A stretch of DNA of 64,000 nucleotides from the NCBI RefSeq assembly GCF_004211955.1, contig NZ_RHJI01000017.1:124001-188000 (forward strand), written 5' to 3'. The notes beneath the pieces were generated by a model, which had not been told where the DNA came from, made no database searches, and saw only the letters and a list, made by a program, of their open reading frames with translations. Positions 1 through 9,588 of this stretch are shown here, in pieces. Position 1 is the stretch's first letter. Every line of letters begins with the position of its first letter. Source of the DNA: Escherichia sp. E1V33. Lineage in GTDB: Bacteria > Pseudomonadota > Gammaproteobacteria > Enterobacterales > Enterobacteriaceae. The position numbers were made by a program, and so were the translations under genes.

Positions 1-1563
1 AAACGTATCAATACCGCAAGCGCCCTGCTTAAGCCAGGACCTGACAACATTTTCGAAGCACTCCCCGAATCTCCCACACCGCTTATCGCGACACGCCCCG
101 TTATCTCATCGCCGAAAAGGACACCATTATCGGAAATACAGCTTCAAAATATCCAGTCACAGCTTCAACTGACACCAGAGATGAACTGTAGCGGGCCGAC
201 AGAGGGGGGCAAAAACCGCTATTACGCCATTCCGGTTGATAAAAGTCATACGTTAATTCAAACAGCGTGTTTCGATATCTCCCGTTACGCTATGTGGCTA
301 ACTAACTCCACACTAACAGCCCCTCCGCAGTTGATTACCAACGATGCAAGCGGCTATAAGGACGGAGAGATAAGAAAATTTGCCGAGCCGATACAAATCT
401 GGCGCTGGACCGGAAAAAAGTTTGCATTAACCGATGAATACCGCAGCGGTGGCCGGGGAACTTTCTCTGTTAATGGAGTCTGGACGCTGCCCACGTTCGT
501 GAGCCATGTCCGCACGCAACAAGACATCGACAAAGATAATGCCGCGCTAAAGTCCCTTCTTGATGCTATCAATAAAGAAAAAGCGATTAACCCAGAACTG
601 AATCTGAAGAAAGTTTCCGACCAGTTTCCACTAATGGGGCAGTCTACGGATTTCTCAGTGCAAAGCGTCGATGAACAAGATAATCCATTACCCGATCAAA
701 AACCCTCAGCCGAAATCAGTGACGATGAATGGCAGGCCTTTAAACAATCACCTGTCGAAGGAGTTTCCGAAAATGGACGAACTGACTATGTGTTGGTTGA
801 TTTAGATGGTGACGGGAAACGTGATCTTATTATTAACTGTTATGTTGGTGGTACGGGGCTTTTCAGCTACACGGGCGTACTAAAACGCGGAGATAAGACG
901 TTTTATGCGGTTAATAGCACTGACGATGAAATCGTCGACGTAGCAGGTGCGTTGTTCTCGGAACCCGGACGTGGTGCTAACCAGTGGAGCCAATGGGTTC
1001 GCATAAACGGCCAGGTTTATGCGCTCTGGTATAACGGCCAGTTTGGCGAAGATAACCTTTATTTACTGCGACCTTTTATCAACACAGACAAAGTTCCTGT
1101 TGTGACGATTCGTTACCGCTATGCATTAGAAATAATGAAAGCCGACAGCAAAGAACTCCCGGCAATCAGTGATAAAGACCGCAAAGGCCTGTTGAAATCT
1201 CTCGCCCGGATGCAGGACCATCTCATTAAAGATATGCCCTCAAATCAACCTCCTGCTGCTATATGCCCAATTCCATCAAACACGTCTGCCGCAGATGCTA
1301 ATAACTACCGCTTTGGAGAGCCACTGCATTACACCTTTGAACGTGTTGCCGTCATTCCTGTCTGGTTGAATAACAACTGTTACATAGGCACCGTTGCCAG
1401 CCATCACGGTTACTACCAAAAAGGTGTAGATGCAGAAATAATTATCAACTCCCCGAGACAAGAAGACGGTTTTATATCAGGCTATTTGCTTACAGGTAAA
1501 CGGCATGTCACCGCCATCCAAAGCGGCTGGAAAAAGCGGGAAGGTGATATGGGAGTGATGTAA
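1..1563 (+). CDS. Unrecognised protein, 3' part only (5' end outside window)
   Basis: The reading frame is open from base 1 to the TAA at 1561-1563, so at least 520 residues are encoded and the true start lies before the window; the ATG at 181 is only an internal Met. I do not recognise the family. Visible features: a proline-rich stretch in the first 60 residues, and an aspartate-rich calcium-loop-like motif (DLDGDGKRD, about residues 267-275) followed by a Gly/Tyr-rich beta-like section, as in FG-GAP or EF-hand-type loops. The second half has many aromatic residues and a few cysteines. No clear transmembrane segment is seen in the visible part. It ends 76 bases before the pheU promoter. In K-12 I remember yjdC on this side of pheU, so this gene is probably accessory. 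Function unknown. Confidence 0.75.
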   Translation, partial: KRINTASALLKPGPDNIFEALPESPTPLIATRPVISSPKRTPLSEIQLQNIQSQLQLTPEMNCSGPTEGGKNRYYAIPVDKSHTLIQTACFDISRYAMWLTNSTLTAPPQLITNDASGYKDGEIRKFAEPIQIWRWTGKKFALTDEYRSGGRGTFSVNGVWTLPTFVSHVRTQQDIDKDNAALKSLLDAINKEKAINPELNLKKVSDQFPLMGQSTDFSVQSVDEQDNPLPDQKPSAEISDDEWQAFKQSPVEGVSENGRTDYVLVDLDGDGKRDLIINCYVGGTGLFSYTGVLKRGDKTFYAVNSTDDEIVDVAGALFSEPGRGANQWSQWVRINGQVYALWYNGQFGEDNLYLLRPFINTDKVPVVTIRYRYALEIMKADSKELPAISDKDRKGLLKSLARMQDHLIKDMPSNQPPAAICPIPSNTSAADANNYRFGEPLHYTFERVAVIPVWLNNNCYIGTVASHHGYYQKGVDAEIIINSPRQEDGFISGYLLTGKRHVTAIQSGWKKREGDMGVM

Positions 1564-1639
1564 TTTTCCACAATAATGGTCCAGAACTGCACAAACTGCC
1601 GTAAAGATAAGCAACCAGACAGCAAAACGTGAAATTGAG

Positions 1640-1668
1640 TTGACGAGATGTGCAGATTACGGTTTAAT
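1640..1668 (+). promoter_or_regulatory. pheU promoter (sigma-70)
   Basis: TTGACG at 1640-1645 and TTTAAT at 1663-1668 are separated by exactly 17 bases, ten bases before the tRNA. The following GC-rich discriminator (GCGCCCC, 1669-1675) is typical of stringently controlled stable RNA promoters. Confidence 0.85.
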
Positions 1669-1678
1669 GCGCCCCGTT

Positions 1679-1754
1679 GCCCGGATAGCTCAGTCGGTAG
1701 AGCAGGGGATTGAAAATCCCCGTGTCCTTGGTTCGATTCCGAGTCCGGGCACCA
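1679..1754 (+). tRNA. pheU: tRNA-Phe (GAA)
   Basis: This 76-nt cloverleaf has acceptor arms GCCCGGA/TCCGGGC, anticodon GAA at 1712-1714 flanked by a GGGGA/TCCCC stem, a GGTTCGATTCC T arm and an encoded 3' ACCA. Its position beside cadC identifies it as pheU rather than pheV. The gene is a known integration site for genomic islands in pathogenic E. coli. Confidence 0.97.
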
Positions 1755-1766
1755 AATTCATATAAG

Positions 1767-1791
1767 CGGACCTCCACGGAGGTCCGTTTTT
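1767..1791 (+). terminator. Rho-independent terminator of pheU
   Basis: A perfect 9-bp stem (CGGACCTCC / GGAGGTCCG) with a 2-nt AC spacer is followed by five T residues, 12 bases after the tRNA. Confidence 0.9.
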
Positions 1792-2369
1792 CGTTTCAGG
1801 ACGCCACGATTTAAGCATTCTGCCTCCAGTACAATTCTACCGAACTCAACCAGATTTTCCCCACATCACCAGCATTTTGCGGGCATACCCTTGTTTGAGA
1901 AAATTTGTCCCTGAGCTATGACACTGACTGACGCGAAATGTCGTGCGGCCCCGCTATGCTGTTGAACGTTAAATGACGTCATCAGGAGCGTAACGCATCC
2001 ATAAAGCACAACATCAGTCTGAACGCCGCCTGATGGGATATCCTGGATGCGAACAAAGAGAAATGTATCAGTCCGTTTGATCATGTAAAGACTAACAATC
2101 CATTAAAATAGCAAGCATTCCGGGCAATTTTCCGGGGATTATTCTCTGAACGTTTTCTTTGCCAAAGATGATAAGTTTTGATGGTAAGGAAAATTACTTC
2201 TGGTTCTTAGTAAAATCCTTTCGTAATACTATGTAATCAAGAAGTTTATGGCTGGTAAAAATAACGTCTTACATTCACCAATAATATGTAAATAAACCAT
2301 TCTATAGATGGTAAAAATAGGTTATGGCAATTATCATTGCACCATTCCCTTTTCGAATGAGTTTCTATT
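1792..2369. other. Intergenic region pheU-cadC, no gene seen
   Basis: About 580 bases without a convincing coding frame; short frames on the minus strand have no ribosome binding site or recognisable product. The last 250 bases are AT-rich and must hold the cadC promoter. I saw no integrase fragment and no direct repeat of the tRNA 3' end here. Confidence 0.6.
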
Positions 2370-3908
2370 ATGCAACAACCTGTAGTTCGCGTTGGCGAAT
2401 GGCTTGTTACTCCGTCCATAAACCAAATTAGCCGCAATGGGCGTCAACTTACCCTTGAGCCGAGATTAATCGATCTTCTGGTTTTCTTTGCTCAACACAG
2501 TGGCGAAGTACTTAGCAGGGATGAACTTATCGATAATGTCTGGAAGAGAAGTATTGTCACCAATCACGTTGTGACGCAGAGTATCTCAGAACTACGTAAG
2601 TCATTAAAAGATAATGATGAAGATAGTCCTGTCTATATCGCTACGGTACCAAAGCGCGGCTATAAATTAATGGTGCCAGTTATCTGGTACAGCGAAGAGG
2701 AAGGAGAAGAAATAATGCTATCTTCGCCTCCCCCTATACCAGAGGCGGTTCCTGACACAGATTCTCCCTCCCACAGTCTTAACATTCCAAACACCGCCAC
2801 GCCACCTGAACAATCCCCAGTAAAATGCAAACGATTCACTACCTTTTGGGTATGGTTTTTTTTCCTGTTGTCATTAGGTATCTGTGTAGCACTGGTCGCA
2901 TTTTCAAGTCTTGAAACACGTCTTCCTATGAGTAAATCGCGTATTTTGCTCAATCCACGCGATATTGACATTAATATGGTGAATAAGAGTTGTAACAGCT
3001 GGACTTCCCCATATCAGCTCTCCTATGCAATAGGCGTGGGTGATTTGGTAGCGACTTCACTTAATACCTTCTCCACCTTTATGGTTCATGACAAAATCAA
3101 CTACAACATTGATGAACCTAGCAGCTCCGGTAAAACATTATCTATTGCGTTTGTTAATCAGCGCCAATACCGCGCTCAACAGTGCTTTATGTCAGTGAAA
3201 TTGGTAGACAATGCAGATGGTTCAACCATGCTGGATAAACGTTATGTCATCACTAACGGTAATCAGCTGGCGATTCAAAATGATTTACTGGAGAGTTTGT
3301 CAAAAGCGTTAAATCAACCGTGGCCACAACGAATGCAGGAGATGCTCCAACAAATTTTGCCTCATCGTGGTGCGTTATTAACTAACTTTTATCAAGCACA
3401 TGATTATTTAATGCATGGCGATGACAAATCATTGAATCGTGCCAGTGAGTTATTAGGTGAGATTATTCAATCCTCCCCCGAATTTACCTATGCGAGAGCA
3501 GAGAAAGCATTAGTTGATATAGTGCGTCATTCTCAGCATCCTTTAGATGAAAAACAATTAGCAGCACTGAACACAGAAATTGATAACATTGCTACACTGC
3601 CAGAAATGAATAATCTTGCCATTATCTATCAAATAAAAGCCGTCAGTGCTTTGACAAAAGGTAAAACAGACGAATCTTATCAGGCTATAAATACTGGCAT
3701 TGATCTTGAAATGTCCTGGCTAAATTATGTGTTGCTTGGCAAAGTTTATGAGATGAAGGGGATGAACCGAGAAGCAGCTGATGCATATCTCACCGCTTTT
3801 AATTTACGCCCAGGAGCAAACACCCTTTACTGGATTGAAAATGGCATATTCCAGACTTCTGCTTCTTATGTTGTTCCTTATCTCGACAAATTTCTCGCTT
3901 CAGAATAA
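2370..3908 (+). CDS. cadC: Membrane-bound transcriptional activator of cadBA
   Basis: CadC (512 residues, the usual length) is a ToxR-like one-component sensor that activates cadBA at low external pH when lysine is present. Residues about 5-105 form the OmpR/ToxR-type winged helix DNA-binding domain in the cytoplasm. An acidic proline-rich linker follows, then one transmembrane helix at about 158-180, then a periplasmic pH-sensing domain (about 190-512). Cys208 and Cys272, which form the periplasmic disulphide in K-12, are present, as is Cys172 in the membrane segment. Position 153 is Cys here, where I remember Ser in K-12. CadC also interacts with the lysine permease LysP. It lies directly upstream of its target operon. 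Confidence 0.97.
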   Translation: MQQPVVRVGEWLVTPSINQISRNGRQLTLEPRLIDLLVFFAQHSGEVLSRDELIDNVWKRSIVTNHVVTQSISELRKSLKDNDEDSPVYIATVPKRGYKLMVPVIWYSEEEGEEIMLSSPPPIPEAVPDTDSPSHSLNIPNTATPPEQSPVKCKRFTTFWVWFFFLLSLGICVALVAFSSLETRLPMSKSRILLNPRDIDINMVNKSCNSWTSPYQLSYAIGVGDLVATSLNTFSTFMVHDKINYNIDEPSSSGKTLSIAFVNQRQYRAQQCFMSVKLVDNADGSTMLDKRYVITNGNQLAIQNDLLESLSKALNQPWPQRMQEMLQQILPHRGALLTNFYQAHDYLMHGDDKSLNRASELLGEIIQSSPEFTYARAEKALVDIVRHSQHPLDEKQLAALNTEIDNIATLPEMNNLAIIYQIKAVSALTKGKTDESYQAINTGIDLEMSWLNYVLLGKVYEMKGMNREAADAYLTAFNLRPGANTLYWIENGIFQTSASYVVPYLDKFLASE

Positions 3909-4274
3909 GAAAATCCTGGGTTGATTCATTCACGGGATTTTTGAGTGTTGAGTTTTTGTATGTCTTTATTGGTATGATGTGTTGCGGCAATTTATTTGCC
4001 GCAACACCTTTTATTACATAAATTTAACCAACAAACATCTCGTAATTCATTGTAAACATTGAATATTTATCTTTTCATGATATCAACTTGCAATCCTGAT
4101 ATGTTAATAAAAAACCTCAAGTTCTCACTTACAGAAACTTTTGTGTTATTTCACCTAATCTTTAGGATTAATCCTTTTTTCGTGAGTAATCTTATCGCCA
4201 GTTTGGTCTGGTCAGGAAATAGTTATACATCATGACCCGGACTCCAAATTCTAAAATGAAATTAGGAGAAGAGC
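3909..4274 (+). promoter_or_regulatory. cadBA control region
   Basis: This 366-base AT-rich stretch separates cadC from cadB. In E. coli it carries the cadBA promoter, two CadC binding sites and H-NS-occupied DNA. A plausible promoter is TTTGGT (4202-4207), 16 bases, TATACA (4224-4229), about 45 bases before the cadB start. cadB has a good ribosome binding site (AGGAG, 4264-4268). I see no gene here. Confidence 0.65.
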
Positions 4275-5609
4275 ATGAGTTCTGCCAAGAAGATCGGGCT
4301 ATTTGCCTGTACCGGTGTTGTTGCCGGTAATATGATGGGGAGCGGTATTGCATTATTACCTGCGAACCTTGCAAGTATCGGTGGTATTGCTATCTGGGGT
4401 TGGATCATCTCTATTATTGGTGCAATGTCGCTGGCTTACGTATATGCCCGACTGGCAACCAAAAACCCGCAACAAGGTGGCCCAATTGCTTATGCCGGAG
4501 AAATTTCCCCTGCATTTGGTTTTCAGACAGGTGTTCTTTATTACCATGCTAACTGGATTGGTAACCTGGCGATTGGTATTACCGCTGTATCTTATCTTTC
4601 CACCTTCTTCCCAGTATTAAATGATCCTGTTCCGGCAGGTATTGCCTGTATTGCTATCGTCTGGGTATTTACCTTTGTAAATATGCTCGGCGGTACCTGG
4701 GTAAGCCGTTTAACCACTATTGGCCTGGTGCTGGTTCTTATTCCTGTGGTTATGACTGCTATTGTTGGCTGGCATTGGTTTGATGCTGCAACTTATGCTG
4801 CTAACTGGAATACCGCAGGAACCACTGATGGTCATGCGATCATTAAAAGTATTCTGCTCTGCCTGTGGGCTTTCGTGGGTGTGGAATCCGCAGCTGTAAG
4901 TACTGGTATGGTTAAAAACCCGAAACGTACCGTTCCACTGGCAACCATGCTGGGTACTGGTTTAGCAGGTATTGTTTACATTGCTGCGACTCAGGTGCTT
5001 TCCGGTATGTATCCGTCTTCTGTAATGGCAGCTTCCGGTGCTCCGTTTGCAATCAGTGCTTCTACTATCCTGGGTAACTGGGCTGCGCCGCTGGTTTCTG
5101 CATTCACCGCCTTTGCGTGCCTGACTTCTCTGGGCTCCTGGATGATGCTGGTAGGCCAGGCAGGTGTGCGTGCCGCTAACGACGGTAACTTCCCGAAAGT
5201 TTATGGTGAAGTCGATAGCAACGGTATTCCGAAAAAAGGTCTGCTGCTGGCTGCAGTGAAAATGACGGCCCTGATGATCCTCATCACTCTGATGAACTCT
5301 GCTGGTGGTAAAGCATCTGACCTGTTCGGTGAACTGACCGGTATCGCAGTACTGCTGACTATGCTGCCGTACTTCTACTCTTGCGTTGACCTGATTCGTT
5401 TTGAAGGCGTTAACATCCGCAACTTTGTCAGCCTGATCTGCTCTGTACTGGGTTGCGTGTTCTGCTTCATCGCTCTGATGGGCGCAAGCTCCTTCGAGCT
5501 GGCAGGTACCTTCATCGTCAGCCTGATTATCCTGATGTTCTACGCTCGCAAAATGCACGAGCGCCAGAGCCACTCAATGGATAACCACACAGCATCTAAC
5601 GCACATTAA
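4275..5609 (+). CDS. cadB: Lysine/cadaverine antiporter
   Basis: CadB (444 residues, the usual length) is an inner-membrane APC-family exchanger that imports lysine and exports the cadaverine made by CadA. Each cycle removes a cytoplasmic proton. The sequence is strongly hydrophobic with about 12 membrane helices and begins with the family signature GNMMGSGIALLPANLA in helix 1. It is a paralogue of AdiC in this same window; both share the helix-1 motif and the [16 protein letters not shown] segment of helix 6. It is the first gene of cadBA, whose second gene starts 79 bases downstream. Confidence 0.97.
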   Translation: MSSAKKIGLFACTGVVAGNMMGSGIALLPANLASIGGIAIWGWIISIIGAMSLAYVYARLATKNPQQGGPIAYAGEISPAFGFQTGVLYYHANWIGNLAIGITAVSYLSTFFPVLNDPVPAGIACIAIVWVFTFVNMLGGTWVSRLTTIGLVLVLIPVVMTAIVGWHWFDAATYAANWNTAGTTDGHAIIKSILLCLWAFVGVESAAVSTGMVKNPKRTVPLATMLGTGLAGIVYIAATQVLSGMYPSSVMAASGAPFAISASTILGNWAAPLVSAFTAFACLTSLGSWMMLVGQAGVRAANDGNFPKVYGEVDSNGIPKKGLLLAAVKMTALMILITLMNSAGGKASDLFGELTGIAVLLTMLPYFYSCVDLIRFEGVNIRNFVSLICSVLGCVFCFIALMGASSFELAGTFIVSLIILMFYARKMHERQSHSMDNHTASNAH

Positions 5610-5625
5610 TTAAAAGTATTTTCCG

Positions 5626-5672
5626 AGGCTCCTCCTTTCATTTTGTCCCATGTGTTGGGAGGGGCCTTTTTT
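5626..5672 (+). terminator. Terminator-like hairpin between cadB and cadA
   Basis: AGGCTCCTCC (5626-5635) can pair with GGAGGGGCCT (5658-5667), 10 bp with one G-U pair and a 22-nt loop, followed by a T run at 5667-5672. It sits 17 bases before the cadA start. It could cause partial termination or protect the upstream RNA, so cadB and cadA amounts may differ. Confidence 0.55.
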
Positions 5673-5688
5673 ACCTGGAGATATGACT

Positions 5689-7836
5689 ATGAACGTTATT
5701 GCAATATTGAATCACATGGGGGTTTATTTTAAAGAAGAACCCATCCGTGAACTTCATCGCGCGCTTGAACGTCTGAACTTCCAGATTGTTTACCCGAACG
5801 ACCGTGACGACTTATTAAAACTGATCGAAAACAATGCGCGTCTGTGCGGCGTTATTTTTGACTGGGATAAATATAATCTCGAGCTGTGCGAAGAAATTAG
5901 CAAAATGAACGAGAACCTGCCATTGTACGCGTTCGCTAATACGTATTCCACACTCGATGTAAGCCTGAATGACCTGCGTTTACAGATTAGCTTCTTTGAA
6001 TATGCGCTGGGTGCTGCTGATGATATTGCTAACAAGATCAAGCAGACCACTGACGAATATATCAATACTATTCTGCCTCCGCTGACCAAAGCACTGTTTA
6101 AATATGTTCGTGAAGGTAAATATACTTTCTGTACTCCTGGCCACATGGGCGGTACCGCATTCCAGAAAAGCCCGGTAGGTAGCCTGTTCTATGATTTCTT
6201 TGGTCCGAACACCATGAAATCTGATATTTCCATTTCAGTATCTGAACTGGGTTCTCTGCTGGATCACAGTGGTCCACACAAAGAAGCAGAACAGTATATC
6301 GCTCGCGTCTTTAACGCAGACCGCAGCTACATGGTGACCAACGGTACTTCCACTGCGAACAAAATTGTTGGTATGTACTCTGCTCCGGCAGGCAGCACCA
6401 TTCTGATTGACCGTAACTGCCACAAATCGCTGACCCACCTGATGATGATGAGCGATGTTACGCCAATCTATTTCCGCCCGACCCGTAACGCTTACGGTAT
6501 TCTTGGTGGTATCCCACAGAGTGAATTCCAGCACGCTACCATTGCTAAGCGCGTGAAGGAAACACCAAACGCAACCTGGCCGGTACATGCTGTAATTACT
6601 AACTCTACCTATGATGGTCTGCTGTACAACACCGACTTCATCAAGAAAACACTGGATGTGAAATCCATCCACTTTGACTCCGCGTGGGTGCCTTACACCA
6701 ACTTCTCACCGATTTACGAAGGTAAATGCGGTATGAGCGGTGGCCGTGTAGAAGGGAAAGTGATTTACGAAACCCAGTCCACTCACAAACTGCTGGCGGC
6801 GTTCTCTCAGGCTTCCATGATCCACGTTAAAGGTGACGTAAACGAAGAAACCTTTAACGAAGCCTACATGATGCACACCACCACTTCTCCGCACTACGGT
6901 ATCGTGGCGTCCACTGAAACCGCTGCGGCGATGATGAAAGGCAATGCAGGTAAACGTCTGATCAACGGTTCCATTGAACGTGCGATCAAATTCCGTAAAG
7001 AGATCAAACGTCTGAGAACGGAATCTGATGGCTGGTTCTTTGATGTATGGCAGCCGGATCATATCGATACGACTGAATGCTGGCCGCTGCGTTCTGACAG
7101 CACCTGGCACGGCTTCAAAAACATCGATAACGAGCACATGTATCTTGACCCGATCAAAGTCACCCTGCTGACTCCGGGGATGGAAAAAGACGGCACCATG
7201 AGCGACTTTGGTATTCCTGCCAGCATCGTGGCGAAATACCTCGACGAACATGGCATCGTTGTTGAGAAAACCGGTCCGTATAACCTGCTGTTCCTGTTCA
7301 GCATCGGTATCGATAAGACCAAAGCACTGAGCCTGCTGCGTGCTCTGACTGACTTCAAACGTGCGTTCGACCTGAACCTGCGTGTGAAAAACATGCTGCC
7401 GTCTCTGTATCGTGAAGATCCTGAATTCTATGAAAACATGCGTATTCAGGAACTGGCTCAGAATATCCACAAACTGATTGTTCACCACAATCTGCCGGAT
7501 CTGATGTATCGCGCATTTGAAGTGCTGCCGACGATGGTAATGACTCCGTATGCTGCGTTCCAGAAAGAGCTGCACGGTATGACCGAAGAAGTTTACATCG
7601 ACGAAATGGTAGGTCGTATTAACGCCAATATGATCCTTCCGTATCCGCCGGGAGTTCCTCTGGTAATGCCGGGTGAAATGATCACCGAAGAAAGCCGCCC
7701 GGTTCTGGAGTTCCTGCAGATGCTGTGTGAAATCGGCGCTCACTATCCGGGCTTTGAAACCGATATTCACGGTGCATACCGTCAGGCTGATGGCCGCTAT
7801 ACCGTTAAGGTATTGAAAGAAGAAAGCAAAAAATAA
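5689..7836 (+). CDS. cadA: Inducible lysine decarboxylase
   Basis: CadA (LdcI, 715 residues) converts lysine to cadaverine and CO2, consuming a proton; it is a PLP-dependent fold-type I decarboxylase that forms decamers. Residues 1-130 form the receiver-like wing domain, followed by the PLP core. The Schiff-base lysine is Lys367 in the STHK motif. The C-terminal domain begins around residue 565. I chose the ATG at 5689 because CTGGAG lies 8 bases upstream and the length then matches the family; an in-frame ATG at 5650 lies inside the upstream hairpin. It is about one third identical to AdiA in this window. In K-12 it also binds the AAA+ protein RavA and is inhibited by ppGpp. Confidence 0.98.
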   Translation: MNVIAILNHMGVYFKEEPIRELHRALERLNFQIVYPNDRDDLLKLIENNARLCGVIFDWDKYNLELCEEISKMNENLPLYAFANTYSTLDVSLNDLRLQISFFEYALGAADDIANKIKQTTDEYINTILPPLTKALFKYVREGKYTFCTPGHMGGTAFQKSPVGSLFYDFFGPNTMKSDISISVSELGSLLDHSGPHKEAEQYIARVFNADRSYMVTNGTSTANKIVGMYSAPAGSTILIDRNCHKSLTHLMMMSDVTPIYFRPTRNAYGILGGIPQSEFQHATIAKRVKETPNATWPVHAVITNSTYDGLLYNTDFIKKTLDVKSIHFDSAWVPYTNFSPIYEGKCGMSGGRVEGKVIYETQSTHKLLAAFSQASMIHVKGDVNEETFNEAYMMHTTTSPHYGIVASTETAAAMMKGNAGKRLINGSIERAIKFRKEIKRLRTESDGWFFDVWQPDHIDTTECWPLRSDSTWHGFKNIDNEHMYLDPIKVTLLTPGMEKDGTMSDFGIPASIVAKYLDEHGIVVEKTGPYNLLFLFSIGIDKTKALSLLRALTDFKRAFDLNLRVKNMLPSLYREDPEFYENMRIQELAQNIHKLIVHHNLPDLMYRAFEVLPTMVMTPYAAFQKELHGMTEEVYIDEMVGRINANMILPYPPGVPLVMPGEMITEESRPVLEFLQMLCEIGAHYPGFETDIHGAYRQADGRYTVKVLKEESKK

Positions 7837-7849
7837 TTAGCTCGTACAA

Positions 7850-7877
7850 GGGAAGTGGCTTGCCACTTCCCTTTTTT
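7850..7877 (+). terminator. cadA terminator
   Basis: A perfect 9-bp stem (GGGAAGTGG / CCACTTCCC) with a 4-nt loop is followed by six T residues, 13 bases after the cadA stop. Confidence 0.93.
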
Positions 7878-7894
7878 GCTCATAAGGAGAACAC

Positions 7895-9352
7895 ATGAAA
7901 ACACCCTCACAGCCGCGCGCGATATACTATATCGTGGCGATCCAGATCTGGGAGTACTTCAGTTTTTACGGCATGCGTGCCTTACTCATTCTCTATCTCA
8001 CCCATCAGCTTGGTTTTGATGATAACCATGCCATCAGCCTGTTCAGCGCATACGCTTCTTTGGTTTACGTTACCCCTATTCTCGGCGGCTGGCTTGCCGA
8101 CCGCCTGCTCGGCAACCGCACTGCAGTGATTGCCGGCGCGCTGTTAATGACTCTTGGCCATGTGGTGCTGGGCATTGATACAAATTCAACCTTTAGCCTG
8201 TATCTGGCGCTGGCAATCATTATTTGTGGCTACGGTTTATTCAAATCAAACATCAGCTGTTTGCTTGGCGAGCTCTACGACGAGAACGATCATCGACGTG
8301 ATGGCGGTTTTTCGCTGCTGTATGCCGCGGGCAATATCGGTTCTATCGCAGCCCCCATCGCCTGCGGCCTGGCTGCACAATGGTATGGATGGCATGTTGG
8401 TTTTGCTCTTGCGGGTGGCGGCATGTTTATCGGGTTGTTGATTTTCTTAAGCGGTCATCGTCATTTCCAGTCCACGCGTAGTATGGATAAAAAAGCGCTC
8501 ACTAGCGTGAAATTTGCCTTACCGGTATGGAGCTGGTTAGTGGTGATGCTCTGTTTAGCCCCAGTATTTTTTACCCTATTGCTGGAGAACGACTGGTCCG
8601 GATATTTGCTGGCGATCGTTTGCCTTATTGCCGCACAAATCATTGCCCGCATGATGATCAAATTCCCCGAACACCGCCGTGCTCTTTGGCAAATTGTATT
8701 GTTGATGTTTGTCGGGACGTTGTTCTGGGTACTGGCACAACAGGGCGGCAGTACCATCAGCTTGTTTATCGATCGCTTTGTGAATCGTCAGGCATTCAAT
8801 ATTGAAGTACCTACAGCACTATTCCAGTCGGTGAACGCAATTGCGGTGATGCTCGCTGGGGTTGTACTTGCCTGGCTGGCGTCGCCAGAAAGCCACGGCA
8901 ACTCAACATTGCGCGTCTGGCTGAAGTTTGCCTTTGGCTTACTGCTGATGGCTTGTGGCTTTATGTTGCTGGCATTTGATGCCCGGCATGCAGCGGCTGG
9001 CGGTCAAGCGTCAATGGGCGTGATGATATCCGGGCTGGCGCTAATGGGCTTTGCCGAACTCTTTATTGACCCGGTGGCGATTGCGCAAATCACGCGTCTG
9101 AAAATGTCTGGCGTATTAACCGGTATTTATATGCTGGCAACAGGCGCGGTCGCCAACTGGCTGGCAGGCGTAGTGGCACAACAGACGACAGAGTCGCAAA
9201 TTAGCGGCATGGCAATTGCAGCTTACCAGCGATTCTTTTCTCAGATGGGGGAGTGGACGCTGGCTTGTGTCGCGTTCATCGTGGTATTGGCCTTTGCTAG
9301 CCGATTTCTGTTTAACACGCCGACTAATATGATACAGGAAAGCAACGATTAA
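7895..9352 (+). CDS. dtpC: Proton-dependent di-/tripeptide transporter
   Basis: DtpC (YjdL, 485 residues) is an inner-membrane POT/PTR-family symporter. The first helix carries the ExxExxxxY-type proton motif of the family ([18 protein letters not shown], about residues 18-35), and about 12-14 hydrophobic segments follow. Biochemical work on the E. coli protein reports a preference for dipeptides with a C-terminal lysine. That would suit its position between lysine decarboxylase and the inducible lysyl-tRNA synthetase. It has a good ribosome binding site (AAGGAG, 7883-7888) and starts 17 bases after the cadA terminator, so it may receive readthrough from cadBA. Confidence 0.95.
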   Translation: MKTPSQPRAIYYIVAIQIWEYFSFYGMRALLILYLTHQLGFDDNHAISLFSAYASLVYVTPILGGWLADRLLGNRTAVIAGALLMTLGHVVLGIDTNSTFSLYLALAIIICGYGLFKSNISCLLGELYDENDHRRDGGFSLLYAAGNIGSIAAPIACGLAAQWYGWHVGFALAGGGMFIGLLIFLSGHRHFQSTRSMDKKALTSVKFALPVWSWLVVMLCLAPVFFTLLLENDWSGYLLAIVCLIAAQIIARMMIKFPEHRRALWQIVLLMFVGTLFWVLAQQGGSTISLFIDRFVNRQAFNIEVPTALFQSVNAIAVMLAGVVLAWLASPESHGNSTLRVWLKFAFGLLLMACGFMLLAFDARHAAAGGQASMGVMISGLALMGFAELFIDPVAIAQITRLKMSGVLTGIYMLATGAVANWLAGVVAQQTTESQISGMAIAAYQRFFSQMGEWTLACVAFIVVLAFASRFLFNTPTNMIQESND

Positions 9353-9588
9353 CTGCCGTAAAAACAATTAGTTATGAATCAATTAGCTTTCAGTTAATCA
9401 CACTAGCAAATCAATATTAATAAGATATTTAAACCATTTTTATGGTTATTTATTAGTGATATCAACTTGAGGTAAGCGTTGGTTTAGATAAGATAACCTG
9501 AGTTATTAATAGTCGAGGCAGATAATACAGTGTACCGATCTGTCTCTTTATCTACGCTAAATTGAAAGCTGGATTTAGAGGAACCAAA

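Noticed and set aside
181..1563. ATG at 181 as the start of the first gene
   Set aside because: The frame is open from base 1 with no stop, and no ribosome binding site precedes 181; the gene begins before the window.
1755..2369. Island attachment site or integrase remnant downstream of pheU
   Set aside because: No integrase-like frame and no repeat of the tRNA 3' end were seen; the DNA leads normally into cadC.
6706..7770. 354-residue minus-strand frame inside cadA
   Set aside because: Antisense shadow of the cadA coding frame: composition rich in His, Gln and Arg, no start signal, no recognisable domain.
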